A stretch of 64,000 nucleotides of DNA from Aristolochia californica (Eukaryota > Streptophyta > Magnoliopsida > Piperales > Aristolochiaceae), in NCBI GenBank assembly GCA_029961685.1, contig JARWKL010000010.1:25270067-25334066 (forward strand), written 5' to 3'. Below the pieces are notes generated by a model. That model saw nothing but the letters and a program-made list of their open reading frames with translations. It was not told where the DNA came from and made no database searches. Positions 42,901 to 55,314 of this stretch are shown one piece after another (position 1 is the stretch's first letter; every line of letters begins with the position of its first letter). The position numbers were made by a program, and so were the translations under genes.

Positions 42901-45596
42901 ATGGGTTGCTTCACAGTCTTGAAAAGCAAAAAGAAGAAGAGTGAGCAGCCCATCTTTATCAAACCAAACAAACCCCTTGAAGCGTCTCCCACTGTACTTC
43001 CTGAGCCACAAAACTTGAGCCGTACCCTTCAGTCTGCTCCTCCAAGCTTTCGAACTAGAACTACCAAACCAGTGCAACAAAGCACACGGGTGACAGGTCG
43101 GACACGTGCACTATCTGCTCCATCCAGCCTCCATGTGGCAGAGCGAGATGCCCTATCTGCTGGGGAATATGATGAACAAGAAGATTCCAAGGGTCAAGGC
43201 GGACCAGCAAAGGATCAATGGCTTTCAAGCCCACAACCTCTCCCTCTTCCGTCTCCTCTGAGTGCAGCTTTGAAGAACTTGGGAAGCTTCAAGTCCATCA
43301 ATGCTAGTGGGCCCATTTTCACCTCTGGCCCACTGCCACTTCCTCCTTTAGGAGGCCTTCGAAATTTCTCCTATGATGAAATTGCTGGTGCTTGTCAACA
43401 TTTCTCACCAGAGAGATGCATGTCAGAAGGTCTTTCATCCACATTCTATAAAGCTTCATTTGGAGATGAATCATCTGGTGTTAAGAAGCTTGAAGCCACA
43501 GTTACCCGCCTTCTTCCAGCTGGTCAAACTCAGGTGAGATATTGTATACTATGATCTAGAAAATTTGTTGATTACCATACCCAATAAGTCAGTGTTGCAG
43601 GTGTTTGTTGATTGACAGTACTTGAAGGATATAAATCTCATGTCATTGGTTTTTTTGTGCAGAGTATGAAGGAATTTGTCAATGATATTAATGCACTTGC
43701 ATCATTGCAACATCCTCAACTATGTAAATTGATTGGTTATCATGCGCGAGAAGGCTCAGACCAGCGGATGTTAGTGTATGACAGGCTTTTCAATGGAAGC
43801 TTAGATCAACTGCTGTATGGACGGTCTGATGGGCTACCTATTGATTGGTATGCCAGGACAAAATTGGCTCTCTGTGCTGCGCAAGGTCTTGCCTTTTTGC
43901 ACGAGGAAGGCCCCTTCCAAGTAATGTACTTGACCTTTATCTCTGTTTAAAAGGAGGTTAGAATCACGCATGCTTCTTTGTTGTTCAGGTTCTCGTTCAT
44001 CTCAAGTTGTTGTTTTTTTTTTTTTTTTAGCGTTTGAGATCTTGTAGTCATGCATGTTGCTGGTTAAAAAGGTCCATCGGTAGTTAGTGGCACAAGTGCT
44101 CTGTCTTCAGTTTGTTGTCTGAGAGCGAGAGTTTTGTGGGAGAGTAGTCCTATAGTAGTTTGGGTTGAAAAGTTCCCTTGTTTATTAGTGGCGGGCAGGC
44201 CTTCTAAATTTGACTAGTCAATGATAGAAGGCACCACCCAACTTTGTGGTATTAGAGCAAACCCCTGCTCATGTTTATGTTCTTTCTGACCTCTTTGTTT
44301 GTTCTCTATGGCCCTTGTGTCTGTTCTTCGTGTCTTCAATCGGGTTGTCAATTTTAGGCCTGGATATGAGGGGGAGAATGGGTGGATAACAAGATTTGCT
44401 CCACATATGAGGCTAGATTTTGGATAGCAAGATTGTAGTGGGTGGAAGAACATGGAAGAAACCTCTTAACTTCAGCTTGTAATTATGGGAGAAATGAGCC
44501 CCGATTTTAACAATGTACAATTTTTGCTTTTCCCATTCAGGAGTGAAGTGAAAGCTAACTCTTAATGCCGTTGCTTTCAACAGGCTATGTTCTTTGAGTT
44601 CTCAACTGCAAATATACAGGTGGACAAAGATTTTAGCGCAAAGCTTTCAGGTTATGGCTGTGTTCATGTTTGCCCTGATGTGAATGCCACTAATAACTCA
44701 ACAGTAAGTGCTTTCAATAAACAGTCTTTGTGGAAATTGCTTTCTTTCTTTCGATTCCCTGAACTCATTGTATGCATAAATGGCAAATAAGAAAGGCAAG
44801 TAACTGCTTTTTAATAGAAACGTGTGCTAACTGCCTGTGCAGCTGTGCTTTGTAACATCTTTGAATCGAATTTGTGGCTATTACATTTGTACAAAGTTCA
44901 AGTACATTTTCTGTGGTCTTTTGTTCTGAATCATTTTGTGCCCTGATTGATCGAAGTATTCCTTCTTCTCCCCAAAATCAGGTCAGTGCTAATCTGCCAG
45001 AGGAAACTACAGAAAGGGGATTACTCACCCCCAAGAGCAATGTCTGGTGTTTTGGGATTGTTCTTCTTGAACTCCTGACAGGTCGAAGGCATCTCGATAC
45101 TCGACATCCAAAAGAGGAGCGAAATCTTATTAAGTGGAGCCGCCCATTTCTTTCTGATGATTCCCGCCTCTCTCTCATCATGGATCCACGTCTTAAAAGT
45201 AGATTTCCCTCCAAAGCTGCACGTGCTGTAGCTGATATAGTTCAAAAATGCCTGCAAAAAGACCCATCCGATAGACCCACCATGAGAAGCATTGTTGAAT
45301 CTCTTAAGAACATCCAGGACATGAAGTACTCGTGTCGGTTTCCACTCCAAGAACCAACAACAATTGCTGGTAAACAAATGCTAAGGTCTCCCAGTCTGAA
45401 TGGGGTCATTACCCACCCGCCAAATTTTTCACCTTCGCCACCTCCCCGGTTGAGACCATCAATTTCTCCAACCAGACCTTCGGGTGCAGCTCTACTTCCT
45501 CCACAAACATGTTCATCAACAATTTCAATAGAAGAGAATCAAACACATGATACACAGAAAACATCACCTTCGCGGGTGCGAGGTCTCCCAGTCTGA
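42901..45596 (+). CDS. Receptor-like cytoplasmic kinase family protein, predicted pseudokinase (541 residues)
   Basis: Exons 42901-43533, 43663-43920, 44584-44703, 44982-45596, all GT-AG, each intron between codons. The start ATGGGTTGC gives MGCF, a myristoylation and palmitoylation signal, so membrane-anchored. Residues 1-150 are Lys-, Ser- and Pro-rich. The kinase-like domain runs from NFSYDEI (about 153) to NIQDMKY. The Gly loop is degraded (SEGLSSTFYKASF). The VAVK Lys position holds Thr (ATVTRL). The HRD region reads FFEFSTAN: the catalytic Asp is Glu302 and the following Lys is Ser304. The DFG region is SGYGC, with Gly320 for Asp. The F-helix Asp is Asn (KSNVWCFG). ATP phosphotransfer is therefore unlikely; a scaffold or decoy role in signalling is inferred. 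The C-terminus is altered by a tandem duplication. Alternative: residual ATP binding cannot be ruled out. Confidence 0.9.
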
Positions 45597-45771
45597 ATAG
45601 GATCATTACCTACCTGCCAAATTTTCACCTTCACCACCTCCCTGGTCGAGACCATCAATTTCTCCAACGAGACTTTCGGGTGCAGCACTACCTCCACAAA
45701 CATGTTCATCAACAGTTTCAATAGAAGAGAATTGAACACATGATACACAGAAAACATCACCTTCGCGGGTC
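45384..45771 (+). repeat. 197-bp tandem duplication at the 3' end of the kinase gene
   Basis: Unit 1 starts at 45384 and unit 2 at 45581 (AGGTCTCCCAGTCTGAAT in both). They differ by about 15 substitutions and small indels. The offset is not a multiple of three, so the reading enters unit 2 in a new frame and stops after RGLPV at 45596. Without it, the frame of unit 1 would run on into sequence now found after unit 2. Confidence 0.9.
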
Positions 45772-47446
45772 CGGAGACCAGGGGTAGAAGGATTTGGATT
45801 GTGGATATTACATGTATTTTTGAAATTATTATTTTTGTTTTTTTTCACCTTTCTGATATGCAAGGTAAAGATATGTTTCTTCGCTCTCCCATCCTTCCTG
45901 AGGAGATTATAGAGGAGACGATGGCCTTTTGTAGATATAAGAAGAGTGTAAACTTGTTTTTAGAATGCATTCTTTAGTTTTTCTCTGCGAGATGGATTTT
46001 CAGTTTTTGGGCTGTTTCTTGGTATAATCAACTTGAAATGCTTGTGATCATATGACTCTCTTATGTGAGGAAATTCATTCTTACGTGACCATATCAAAGA
46101 GTTAAAACAAGGAAAAAAATAGGTTTCTATTCAAACAAAGTAACTTGCATTGCAGGGAATCTATGAGAATGAGGTATTCTGGAAATTTAACACTCAGAAG
46201 AGCTCTAATTAATCAAATAAAGTAACCTAGTATTGATAGGTGCTTTCATGGAACTGCATTTTTGTACACACTTTAAAAATTAATAGTTAAAACAATACTA
46301 GAGTAGGTCCGAAGCCAGTAATCAATGTCTTTGAAAGAGATTTGCCTTTTTGCATGCCCCAGATTTTGGCGATTACTCCCCAAGATACAAAAGCTTTTTG
46401 AGTTCTTAAACATGCAATGAAAACAATCTACATAAACTCGTCTATACTTTTTTTGGTAGTTCATATTTAGAATTGAAGGAAAATCTCAAACTAGCTTTTC
46501 ATAAAGAAAATTTGAGAGAGATTTTTCAAAGAGAAAGAGCTCAAGAGTGAGATTGAGAGCCAATTGGAGATCGAAGACACTGTATTTTCGTCTTCTCCCT
46601 CTAATCAAACCTAGTTATTTATAGGCTTCCCCAAACTTGAGGATCCGAGTATGATTTGATTTTCAAATTGACTCAAACTTCCCAATATACTCTCATATAC
46701 AATTTTGGATTTAGAAACTGCATATGAATTCTTATTACACAAAATTCACTAACATTCTCCATCATTTTTTGAAATTTGGGAAATACTGATATATATATAT
46801 TTTAATTATATATTTTTTTGAAAATTCTATATATGAGCAATTAGTACAATGTAGTTTTAATGAAAAATGTCTTTTGGACTTGAACCTTCATTTAGTTGGC
46901 CTTTTTTTGTAGGCTTGAACTTGGACTTTGTATATAGGCTTTGAGAATACCCAAAAACTAAGGGTCTGTTTGGAACCCATAAAAAAGAAAAAAAATATAA
47001 AAGAAAAAGGGAGAGAGAATTATTTTTTGTTGTTTGGCAAAAGAGAATCATCGAGAGAAAAGAAAATCACTTTTTCTCTTAGTTAATAAATTTTCTCTCA
47101 CAAAATGATGAAATTTGGGAAAAAATGAAAAGAAATAGAAACTAGAGAGAAATTTTTTATATTTACTAATTTTTTTTTTCTTTTTCATTTTTCACGTGGA
47201 TTCAAACAAGATAAACTATATTTCTCTCTAATTTTCCATGGGCATCCAAACAAAAGAAAATAAACCTTTTTTTTTTTTTTTTTTCTCTTTCTCTTTCTTT
47301 TCTCTCCACTTTTTGTGTTCCTAACACAACATATGTGTTGGCCTTGCATGTGAGTAGCGCATTATGACCTCATTCTATCTTATCCAATGAGTATTTCTTA
47401 GAGAACAAGCCCTAATTCTTCATGTGACTGCAACCCACAATCACAC
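45772..47446. other. Kinase 3' region and intergenic DNA
   Basis: The 3' untranslated region probably ends in the T-rich zone near 45830-46030. No gene is seen beyond. 46950-47330 has long A- and T-rich runs with interspersed GAGAGAAA words. At 47447 the 5' LTR of element L begins. Confidence 0.5.
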
Positions 47447-47840
47447 TGTTATGGACTCCATAGCATCAAGAGTCACGGCTAGGCATAGGACTTAATTGTT
47501 GTTAAATTAAGGTTAAGTCATGGGGTACTTTTATAATTTTTGCGTCAAGTTAATTGGCAAAATCTTGGCCCACTTGTATGCGTCCCTTCTTTGGGTTATA
47601 AGGAGGACGGAAACTTGAAATCAATCAAGCAAAGTTCAGTAGATTAATTCCATTAGGCTAATTAGAATTCACGTCCTCCCTTGGAGCTCCACTCTCCTCA
47701 CGCCCTCACTCACCTTCTCTCTCAGAAATCACCAGCAACCAGTTGACGTTCAGAAACTACAACACCTCCTTCTTCATCTTCAACACTGGAACCAAGAGGG
47801 GAATGCCGGGTGACACGATCCATGGCAAGGGAACCTAACA
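47447..47840 (+). repeat. Element L 5' LTR
   Basis: TGTTATGGACTCCATAGCATC to GGGAACCTAACA. The next bases, ACGTGGTATCAGACAGG, contain the primer site (47844). The last codons in the LTR read VTRSMAREPN in the gag frame. Confidence 0.93.
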
Positions 47841-48598
47841 ACGTGGTATCAGACAGGAACACCGTTGGCGATTCATCTTCCCCTACTGAAATCCGAAATT
47901 TGGTGGAGGAAAATCGTGTGGGAATGCAGGCCCAGCTTGACTCCATGCAGTAGCAAATTCTTTCCCTCAACGACACTATCCAGCTCCTGGTGGTTAAGAT
48001 GGACAAAGACTCCCCTCGCCCTACTGCCCAACACGGACATGCCTCCTCTCCCCCTGCCCAACCACAGTCCTAGAGCCCCCCCCCCCCCCCCCTTCAATGG
48101 GCGTCCAAGGACCAGGCCATACGTCGATGCCTAGATTTGCCAAATTGGACTTCCCCAAGTATGATGGGTCTTCGGACCCTCTCATTTGGTTGCATAGGTG
48201 GAACTAGTTCTTTTGGCACCAATGCACCCAGCCCGAGGAAAGGCTTCCACTTGCTACCTTCCACATGTTTGGCATCATCAGTTCAAAAAAGAGAATCCTA
48301 TGACTGATTGGGAGTATTTCAAAGCTTCATGTATGTTGCAGTTCAGAACCCCAACCTGCGACAACCCTCTTGGAGAATTAACCAACCTCAAGCAAACTGG
48401 CTCGATAGAACAGTACCAAAAATCCTTCTAAGAAAAGCTAGCCTATGCCTCTCACTTGGTGATCCCCAACCAATATGTTCCCTTGTTCACCGTAGGTCTA
48501 GTTGAGGCACTCCACCTTGCGGTTGAATTACATGCCCCACCCAATCTCGACCATGCCATGAATTTGGCCAGAACATTGGATGCCCCCCCCCCCCCCCC

Positions 48599-48600
<2 letters not shown>
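47800..48600 (+). pseudogene. Element L gag N-terminal half
   Basis: RVTRSMAREPNNVVSDRNTV crosses the primer site, then SSSPTEIRNLVEENRVGMQA and an in-frame stop. Further on: GRPRTRPYVDA, and in other frames FAKLDFPKYDGSSDPLIWLH and the NPLGELTNLKQTGSIEQYQK capsid segment (48198-48431). A run of 17 C at 48076-48092 shifts the frame. Confidence 0.82.

Positions 48601-48637
<37 letters not shown>
48076..48637 (+). repeat. Two poly-C runs and an (AC)n microsatellite in element L gag
   Basis: C17 at 48076-48092, C16 at 48583-48598, directly followed by TT and (AC) repeated to 48637. The second and the AC run lie in an open frame, giving a Pro stretch and a Thr-His stretch (48590-48640). Both interrupt otherwise normal gag sequence, so they are late expansions or sequencing artefacts. 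Confidence 0.9.
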
Positions 48638-48638
<1 letters not shown>

Positions 48639-50159
48639 CTGCTTCTGCTTCCCCCATTCCCCCCCACTCTCCTACTTCCAGCCCCCACTTCCATTCCTCC
48701 TACACAGTCTCCACCCTCCACACCACCTCCCCAATTCATCAAACGCCTCTCTAAAGCTGAACAAGAACAACGGCAAGCTCAAGGCCTCTGTTTCAATTGC
48801 AATGAGAAGTATCGCGTCGGCCATCAGTGCAAAAGGCTATTTTATCTTGACGGGGGTGATCCTGAAGAGGGTGACATTTCAGAACCTGAAGAGGAGCCAA
48901 CAGTGGAGGAACCTGCCCTTTCCCTCTATGCCATGACCGGCTTGCACAACACCAACACCAACACCATGCAGGTCCACACCCACATCCAAAATCTCATGGC
49001 AGTTGCCTTGGTTGATTCGGGCAGCACCCATAACTTTCTCAGCCAAACCATAGCACAACAATTGGGTTTACCAGTGCAACACAACTCTAGCCTCTTGGTT
49101 TTAGTGGCAAATGGGGAGAAGCTTACCAGTATTGGAGTATGTTCAGCAGTCTGGTTTGATATTGAAGGTCATCCCTTTGTCACTGACTTCTTGGTCATTC
49201 CTCTCACCGGGTTTGACTTAGTTTTGGGTATCAAGTGGCTTCAACAACTGGGTCCGATTTTATGGGATTTCACATCCTTAACGATGACCTTCACTTCTGG
49301 ACAGCGAGACATCATTCTTCATGGCACTCATGCCCCCTCCCGCTGCACACTCCAGCACTTACAGGTAGCCACCTCGGACAGCAGTGTCTTACAGTTCCTC
49401 ATTACCGAGTTTGGGGACTTATTTATGGAGCCTCAGTCACTTCCTCCCATCAGGACCTGTGACCATCGTATACGTCTCAAATTGGGTACGGATCCTATCG
49501 TTGTCCAGCCATATAGCTATCCGCACTTACAGAAGGATGAAATTGAGAGACAATGCCAGCAAATGCTCGAACAAGGTGTTATTCAATCCAACAGGTCCCC
49601 TTTTGCTGCTCCGGTGCTGTTAGTCCACAAGAAAGATCGGACTTGGCGCTTTTGTGTCGACTACAAAGAGTTGAATGCACACATTGTCAAGGAAAAATTT
49701 CCGATCCCCGTGGTGGATGAGCTCTTGGATGAGCTCCATGCTACCACCTTATTTACCAAACTGGATTTGCATTTCGGGTACCATCAGATCCGAGTCTACC
49801 CGCCTGACGTGGAGAAGACGACATTCCGTACTCACCATGGCCACTTCGAGTTTCTGGTCATGCCATTTGGGCTCTCCAATGCCCCCTCCACCTTCCAAGC
49901 CCTCATGAACGAGGTATTTCGACCCCTTTTACGGAAATATGTCCTTGTTTTCTTTGACGATATTTTTATCTACAACGCCACTTGGGAGAGCCACATGCAG
50001 CACTTGCGCACGGTGTTTCAATTCTTACGTGCACACCATCTCTTTCTCAAGCACTCCAAATGCTCGTTTGGTGCTCCAGAGGTAGCTTACTTGGGCCATG
50101 TTATTTCTGCCGCCGACGTCATGGTGGATAGTTCGAAGATCCAAGCCATTGTGGACTGA
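48456..50159 (+). CDS. Element L gag end-protease-RT frame (567 residues)
   Basis: It starts within gag, so the annotated start is arbitrary. Zinc knuckle CFNCNEKYRVGHQC near 48795; protease ALVDSGSTHNFLS near 49010; RT with [53 protein letters not shown] and YVLVFFDDIFIYN, keeping both catalytic Asp residues; RT thumb VAYLGHVISAADVMVDSSKI. It ends at a TGA at 50159 within the RT-RNase H connection. Confidence 0.9.
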
Positions 50160-52188
50160 CCTACTCCACATTCAGCAACAGCGTTAAAAGGGTTCTTGGG
50201 TTTATCTGTGCAAGTTCATCCATGACTACGGTCAGCTAGCAGCACCCTTGACGTGCTTATTGAAATGCAATGCATTCGCATGGTTCGAGGTAGCAGCATC
50301 CTCATTTTCTCAACTCAAGCTTGCGTTAGCATCAACTCCCATGCTTCAACTTCTGAATTTTGAGGATCTTTTTGTTATTGAATGCGATGCATTTGGGGGC
50401 GGCATTAGGGCAGTTTTACAGCAGCAAGGACATCCCATTGCCTATTTCAGCAGACACTTGGCCCTTCATCATCACAAATTAGCTGCCTATGAGCGTGAAC
50501 TTATTGGTTTAGCCAAGGCCATTCAGCATTGGAGGCATATCTCTGGGGTCACCGCTTCCTTATCCGTACTGACCATTGCAACCTTAAGTACCTTTTGGAG
50601 CAGAGCCATACCATGTCCCCTCAACAACACTGGCTCAGTAAATTAATGGGCTTCGACTTTTGGGTAGAGTTCAAACCGGGTCACCTCAACAAAGGAGCCA
50701 ATGCATTGTCTCGCTGCGAGGCGCCAGAGCCCCACCTCCTGGCCATTAGTCCGCCCCACTTCTTATTGCTCGACACCATTCGAGATGAGATTCAGAAGAC
50801 CCTGGACCTCCTCGCCCTCTGCCAACGCATTGAACAACAATAGTTGGACAACAGCTGGGCCATCCAGGACGGCGTTCTCCTATACAAGCAACACATTTAT
50901 CTGGCTGCCACATCTCCCTTACTGCCCACCATTATGTCCACCTATCACGACGGTACTCACGAAGGCCAGCAACACACTTACTTCCGCTTGAGTCATGACT
51001 TCTATTGGAAAGGTATGAAGAGCATGGTGGCTGACTACGTATCCGCGTGCCAGGTATGTCAGCACAACAAAACCGACACTCTCCAACCAGCAGGTTTGCT
51101 GCAGCCCCTTCAATTACCTACTCAAGTTTGGGCAGAGATCTCTATGGACTTCATTGAGGGTCTTCCAAAGTCATCTGGTAAGTCTACCATCCTGGTCGTG
51201 GTGGATCATTTCTCGAAGTATGGCACTTCATTTCTTTATCACATCCATATACAGCTGTGTATTTAGCTCAGATTTTTATGGACAACATTGTGCGCCTTCA
51301 TGGCTTACCGGAAACCATCACAGTGACAGAGATGCTCTTTTTACTAGCACCTTTTGGAAGGAGCTTTTCCGACTACAGGACACCAAACTGGCTTTCTCTT
51401 CTACTTACCACCCCCATACTGATGGGCAAATAGAGGTTGTCAACCGCACACTGGAGGTGTATTTGCGCTGCTTTGTGGGCGATAATCCGAAGACTTGGGT
51501 CCGCTGGCTTGCGTGGGCCGAATTCTGCTACAACGCTTCTTACCACTCTGCCCTCAAGATGACCCCCTTTCAGGTGGTTTATGGTAGACCTCTCCCTCGC
51601 CTGGTCTCCTACCTTGCTGGCTCTTCACGTTTGACTACCATCGACCAGGCTTTGATGGAACGGGACAGCATACTGGCACATATCCGCGACAACTTATTGA
51701 GGGCTCTGTCGCGCATGAAGAACTCTTATGACAAAGTCCACCTTGACCACTCTTATGCCCCATGCGATTATGTATGGCGCCATCTTCACAAGTACCGCTA
51801 ATTGTCCCTCCATGCATCCAAGCGTCACTAGCTCTCCCCCAAGTACTTTGGGCCTTTTCAGATATTGGAGAGTATCGGCAGTGTCGCCTACCTTCTCCAG
51901 TTACCGGCCGATGCCCATATTCATGATATATTCCACGTGTCTCTGCTGAAACCATTCAAGGGTGTCGCCACTATTGCACACCCCTCTCCCTCCACTTCAC
52001 GATGGCCACATCCTGCCCACTCTAGCTCACATCTACCAGGCACGCAAAGTTAATGATCATTGGGAACTGCTAGTCCATTGGGCGGAGACAGACCCGGTGG
52101 AGGCCTCTTGGCAGTCGTTGGCTGAATTCAGGTAACTCTTTCTAGACTTTGAGCTTGAGGACAAGCTCTTTCTCCAGTAGGGGAGTCA
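50160..52188 (+). pseudogene. Element L RNase H, integrase, chromodomain and polypurine tract
   Basis: 50248-50646 RNase H (GHPIAYFSRHLALHHHKLAA) with a shift near 50540. 50529-50843 tail (RTDHCNLKYLLEQSHTMSPQ). 50844-51266 integrase finger (CQVCQHNKTDTLQP) and core start. 51154-51801 core (SDRDALFTSTFWKELFRLQD, TYHPHTDGQIEVVNRTLEVY). Then [13 protein letters not shown] and a weak chromodomain. CTCCAGTAGGGGAGTCA precedes the 3' LTR. Confidence 0.88.
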
Positions 52189-52582
52189 TGTTATGGACTC
52201 CATAGCATCAAGAGTCAAGCCTAGGTATAGGACTTAAGTGTTGTTAAATTAAGGTTAAGTCATGGGGTACTTTTGTAATTTTTGCGTCAAATTAATTGGC
52301 CAAATCTTGGCCCACTTGTATGTGTCCCTTCCTTGGTTTATAAGGAGGACAAAAACTTGAAATCAATCATGCAAAGTTCAGTAGATTAATTCCAGTAGGC
52401 TAATTAGAATTCATGTCCTCCCTTGGAGCTCCACTCTCCTCACGCCCTCACTCACCTTCTCTCTCGGAAATCACCAGCAACCAGTTGACGTTCAGAAACT
52501 ACAACACCTCCTTCTTCATCTTCAACATCGGAACCAAGAGGGGAACGCCGGGTGACACGATCCATGGCAAGGGAACCTAACA
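52189..52582 (+). repeat. Element L 3' LTR
   Basis: 394 bp, same ends as the 5' LTR, followed by CACAC. Confidence 0.93.
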
Positions 52583-52587
52583 CACAC

Positions 52588-54595
52588 TTACATCACTGAT
52601 ATGTCTAAGGGTATATTTTATCTCTATACCCTTTTATAGTAGCTTTGATCTCATTAAGGTATTATTACACCATCCTCATATCTAGTGTAGTTGAGTACCT
52701 ACTTCATAGAAATGGGACGTGAATTAATCTCACTTAAATTTGGTCTTCTTACCAGCATCAATTTGTTTTTCCCATTGAAACTTTTCCTAGGATACCTAGT
52801 TGATAGGTTGGGTTGCAATTCACGATCATACATGAAAAAGGGGTTATTCCTGTCCCCCTCAAAGCAAATTGTACTTGTCCTTTCGACAAGCTCTTGGTCA
52901 TCGAAGTAAACTTTGGGAGACCACATGGGGAGGGGGGGGGGGGGGGGGGGGGGGGTTGCGGGCAATACTTTTATAATGGTTCATAATCACTATTTTTAGA
53001 TTGCTACTCTTGTCCCCATGTAATTCTTGTCTTGGAATTAAAAATTGTACTATGAAATGCTTAACAACACCTACAACAACAAACCAAACTAGTTCAATTT
53101 TATAATACCTACCAAAAATACGTAGGGACTCACGGTTAACAGCAAAGGTTCAACCACTTAGACCCAAAAAGGGATTTCTTACAACATTGTATATTTGAGA
53201 ACAGATTGAACTTAATGCAAGGGATATTTTCTATTCAAGGAAGTACAATTATCTTTCAGTTAGAAAGATATAACAATCAACATAAAAAAATGTTAGACCT
53301 TAAAAAGGTGAACAACCAATATATCAGCAACTCTAGAATATAATTCAAAGTGAAAACAATAAAGTTAACTGAAAGGAAGTTTTGAGTTTGAGAACAATAG
53401 CTCAAGAAATGACTATAATCAAAATATATTGTCTCTTGACAAGTATTTAATAGATATGAACGTAAATATAGAAATAATTTGCTCCTAAGAGTAAAACTTT
53501 AAAAATTGGTTGATTTGGCTAGATAGACTTGGATATTTATAGGAAAAAAATCCAAGTTTGAATACATAACCACTATGAAATTTTAGGCATGTTTTTAATC
53601 CTTGAAAAAATTAAGTGAAAAAATTCCAAAACTTATGAAAAATATTCATAAAAAACTATTTGAGGCTTGAACGTGTTAGTAGATTTCTTACATAATTTGG
53701 AGTCCAACAACCAAATTTATGGCTTCTGAAATATTTTGAATTTCCATTTTTATAGTTTGGGGTCAAATTATTTGCTTTGAGCTCAAACTCTTTGTGATTC
53801 AACGACTCTTTGGAGGAATATAGTCAAATTATATGGATGTGCTCGACTCCTTAAGCAAGTCCTCAACTCCTTTCCTTTCAAGTGTAAATTTTAATGTTTT
53901 TTTCAAATTCTTTTTTTTATATTGTAAATCTGTTTCATCTCCTTCGGTGTGTGTGCTTGACTCTTAAGGTATATAGTCAACTCTTTTAGTCGTGTGGTCA
54001 ACTCTTTTTACTTCTTGAGATAGCGGTTATTGAAATTTAAAAGTCAGTTGGTCTCTTCTTGCATAAGTACTTGACTCCTATGATATGAGTTGACTCATTT
54101 CACAAGTTTATGTTAAAATGCACATGTTTTTATGTCCATGAACCACTCAAGATTAAAATAATCAAATACCTATATTTGTCTGTTGACCATAGGTTGACAC
54201 CCTTCTTGCTTTTGATGATAACAAAACATAATAAAATTGACAATTATTAAACTAAGTATTTCATATACTTTATCTTCAAGAGACATGCATTTCAAGGTCT
54301 AAAACTTCAAAAAGAATCAAGTCTACTCATGTCCTCAAGCATCATGGAAAGTCAACTTTTGAAGAAGCACCCTTGGAGAAGAAGATAAAGTGAAGACTAA
54401 AGTTTATGATTTATCGATATACATAAAACTCAGACCATGTAAAAGTGAGTTATCCAAACTCCTTCAATTTGAGGTAAAATTTTAAAGATGGAGATGTAAG
54501 ACATACATTGCAATCATATATGTTTTAAAATATCATATACATCTTTTCAAACATGTTAGAGCACTTATGATCATTCATTTTCATGCTTTTAAAGT
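52588..54595. other. AT-rich region without a recognised gene; poly-G run
   Basis: No coding frame or LTR pair identified. A run of 24 G at 52932-52955 follows GGGGA. Near 54190-54240 the words CTTGCTTTTGATGATAAC and AAACATAATAAAATTGACAA are of a kind common in plant repeats, so part may be old transposon. The rest cannot be placed. Confidence 0.5.
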
Positions 54596-54599
54596 CAAA

Positions 54600-54905
54600 T
54601 TAGTTGAACTGGCACTACAATGATTGATCAACATATGCTAATGATTGATCATTCAAAAGTTCACAAGTCAAGTTTATAAAACATGATCGATCAACCTAAG
54701 TCGATTGATTGATCATCCAAAATATGACCATTTCATGATATAAAGCATGATCAATCATCCCACTTGGACTGATCAATCATTTCTATCCAGACAAGTAAAT
54801 TTTACATTGAATGATCAATCATCCTACATGACTGAGCGAGTAGACAGAATATTGATAGTTAGAGACATAAAGCATGATCGATCGTAGGAAGTTCACTGAT
54901 AGATC
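54600..54905. repeat. Second patch of TGATCGATCA-like palindromic repeats
   Basis: ATGATTGATCAACATATG, ATTGATCATTCAAA, CATGATCGATCAACC, GATTGATTGATCATCC, GCATGATCAATCATCCC and GATCAATCATTT recur at 35-60 bp spacing. The pattern and spacing resemble 39750-40115. Confidence 0.6.
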
Positions 54906-54917
54906 ATACTTGTAGTG

Positions 54918-55314
54918 TGTTGGAAGATGGACTCAAGCCCACACGACCAAGGAAGGCTTACACATCCAAGAGAGGTGTGTTAGAAGATGAGTTCAAGCCC
55001 ACACGACAAAGGAAGGCCCACATGTCCAAGAGAGCTGGAAGATGGGCTCAAATCTACAAACCAAAGAGAAGACTCACGTGTCCAAGAGTGGTGGCATGAT
55101 GGTAAATAAAGCGTCATCTCATAAAGATGGAATTGATGTAATTAGTTTAAGTTTCTTGTTTGTTATTCACTCTTCTAGGGTGAAGAGCATAATTGTAATA
55201 TTTTAGTTTAATTCATCTATAAATAGAGCTTCAGGGGGAGGGTTAGGAAAAAAGTTCATAACCTCATTCTTCCTCTTGTTTTCTCCCCAATATGCCTTCT
55301 GTCCTTTTCTCCAT
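54918..55314 (+). repeat. Probable copia LTR (plus orientation) with three internal repeats
   Basis: It starts TGTTGGAAGATGG, the same start as the inverted LTR next to it. Between 54918 and 55090 a unit of about 55-60 bp (GAAGATG, CTCAAGC or CTCAAATC, CAAA or CCAAGGAAGGC, TGTCCAAGAGAG) occurs three times. The TATA-like CTATAAATAGAGC is at about 55217-55229. It meets the next LTR head to head at about 55314. Confidence 0.6.

Larger units (their letters stand above)
47447..52582 (+). mobile_element. Element L: complete chromovirus
   Basis: 5136 bp. LTRs 47447-47840 and 52189-52582 are each 394 bp and differ at about 20 sites by eye. Target duplication CACAC at 47442-47446 and 52583-52587. All domains are present in order, with a 567-codon open frame across gag end, protease and RT and an intact FFDD box. 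Stops in early gag and integrase, and two poly-C runs, disable it. It is not nested in another element. Confidence 0.95.

Noticed and set aside
48580..48936. Open frame with Pro and Thr-His repeats
   Set aside because: Another-frame shadow of the L gag, made by the poly-C and AC runs.
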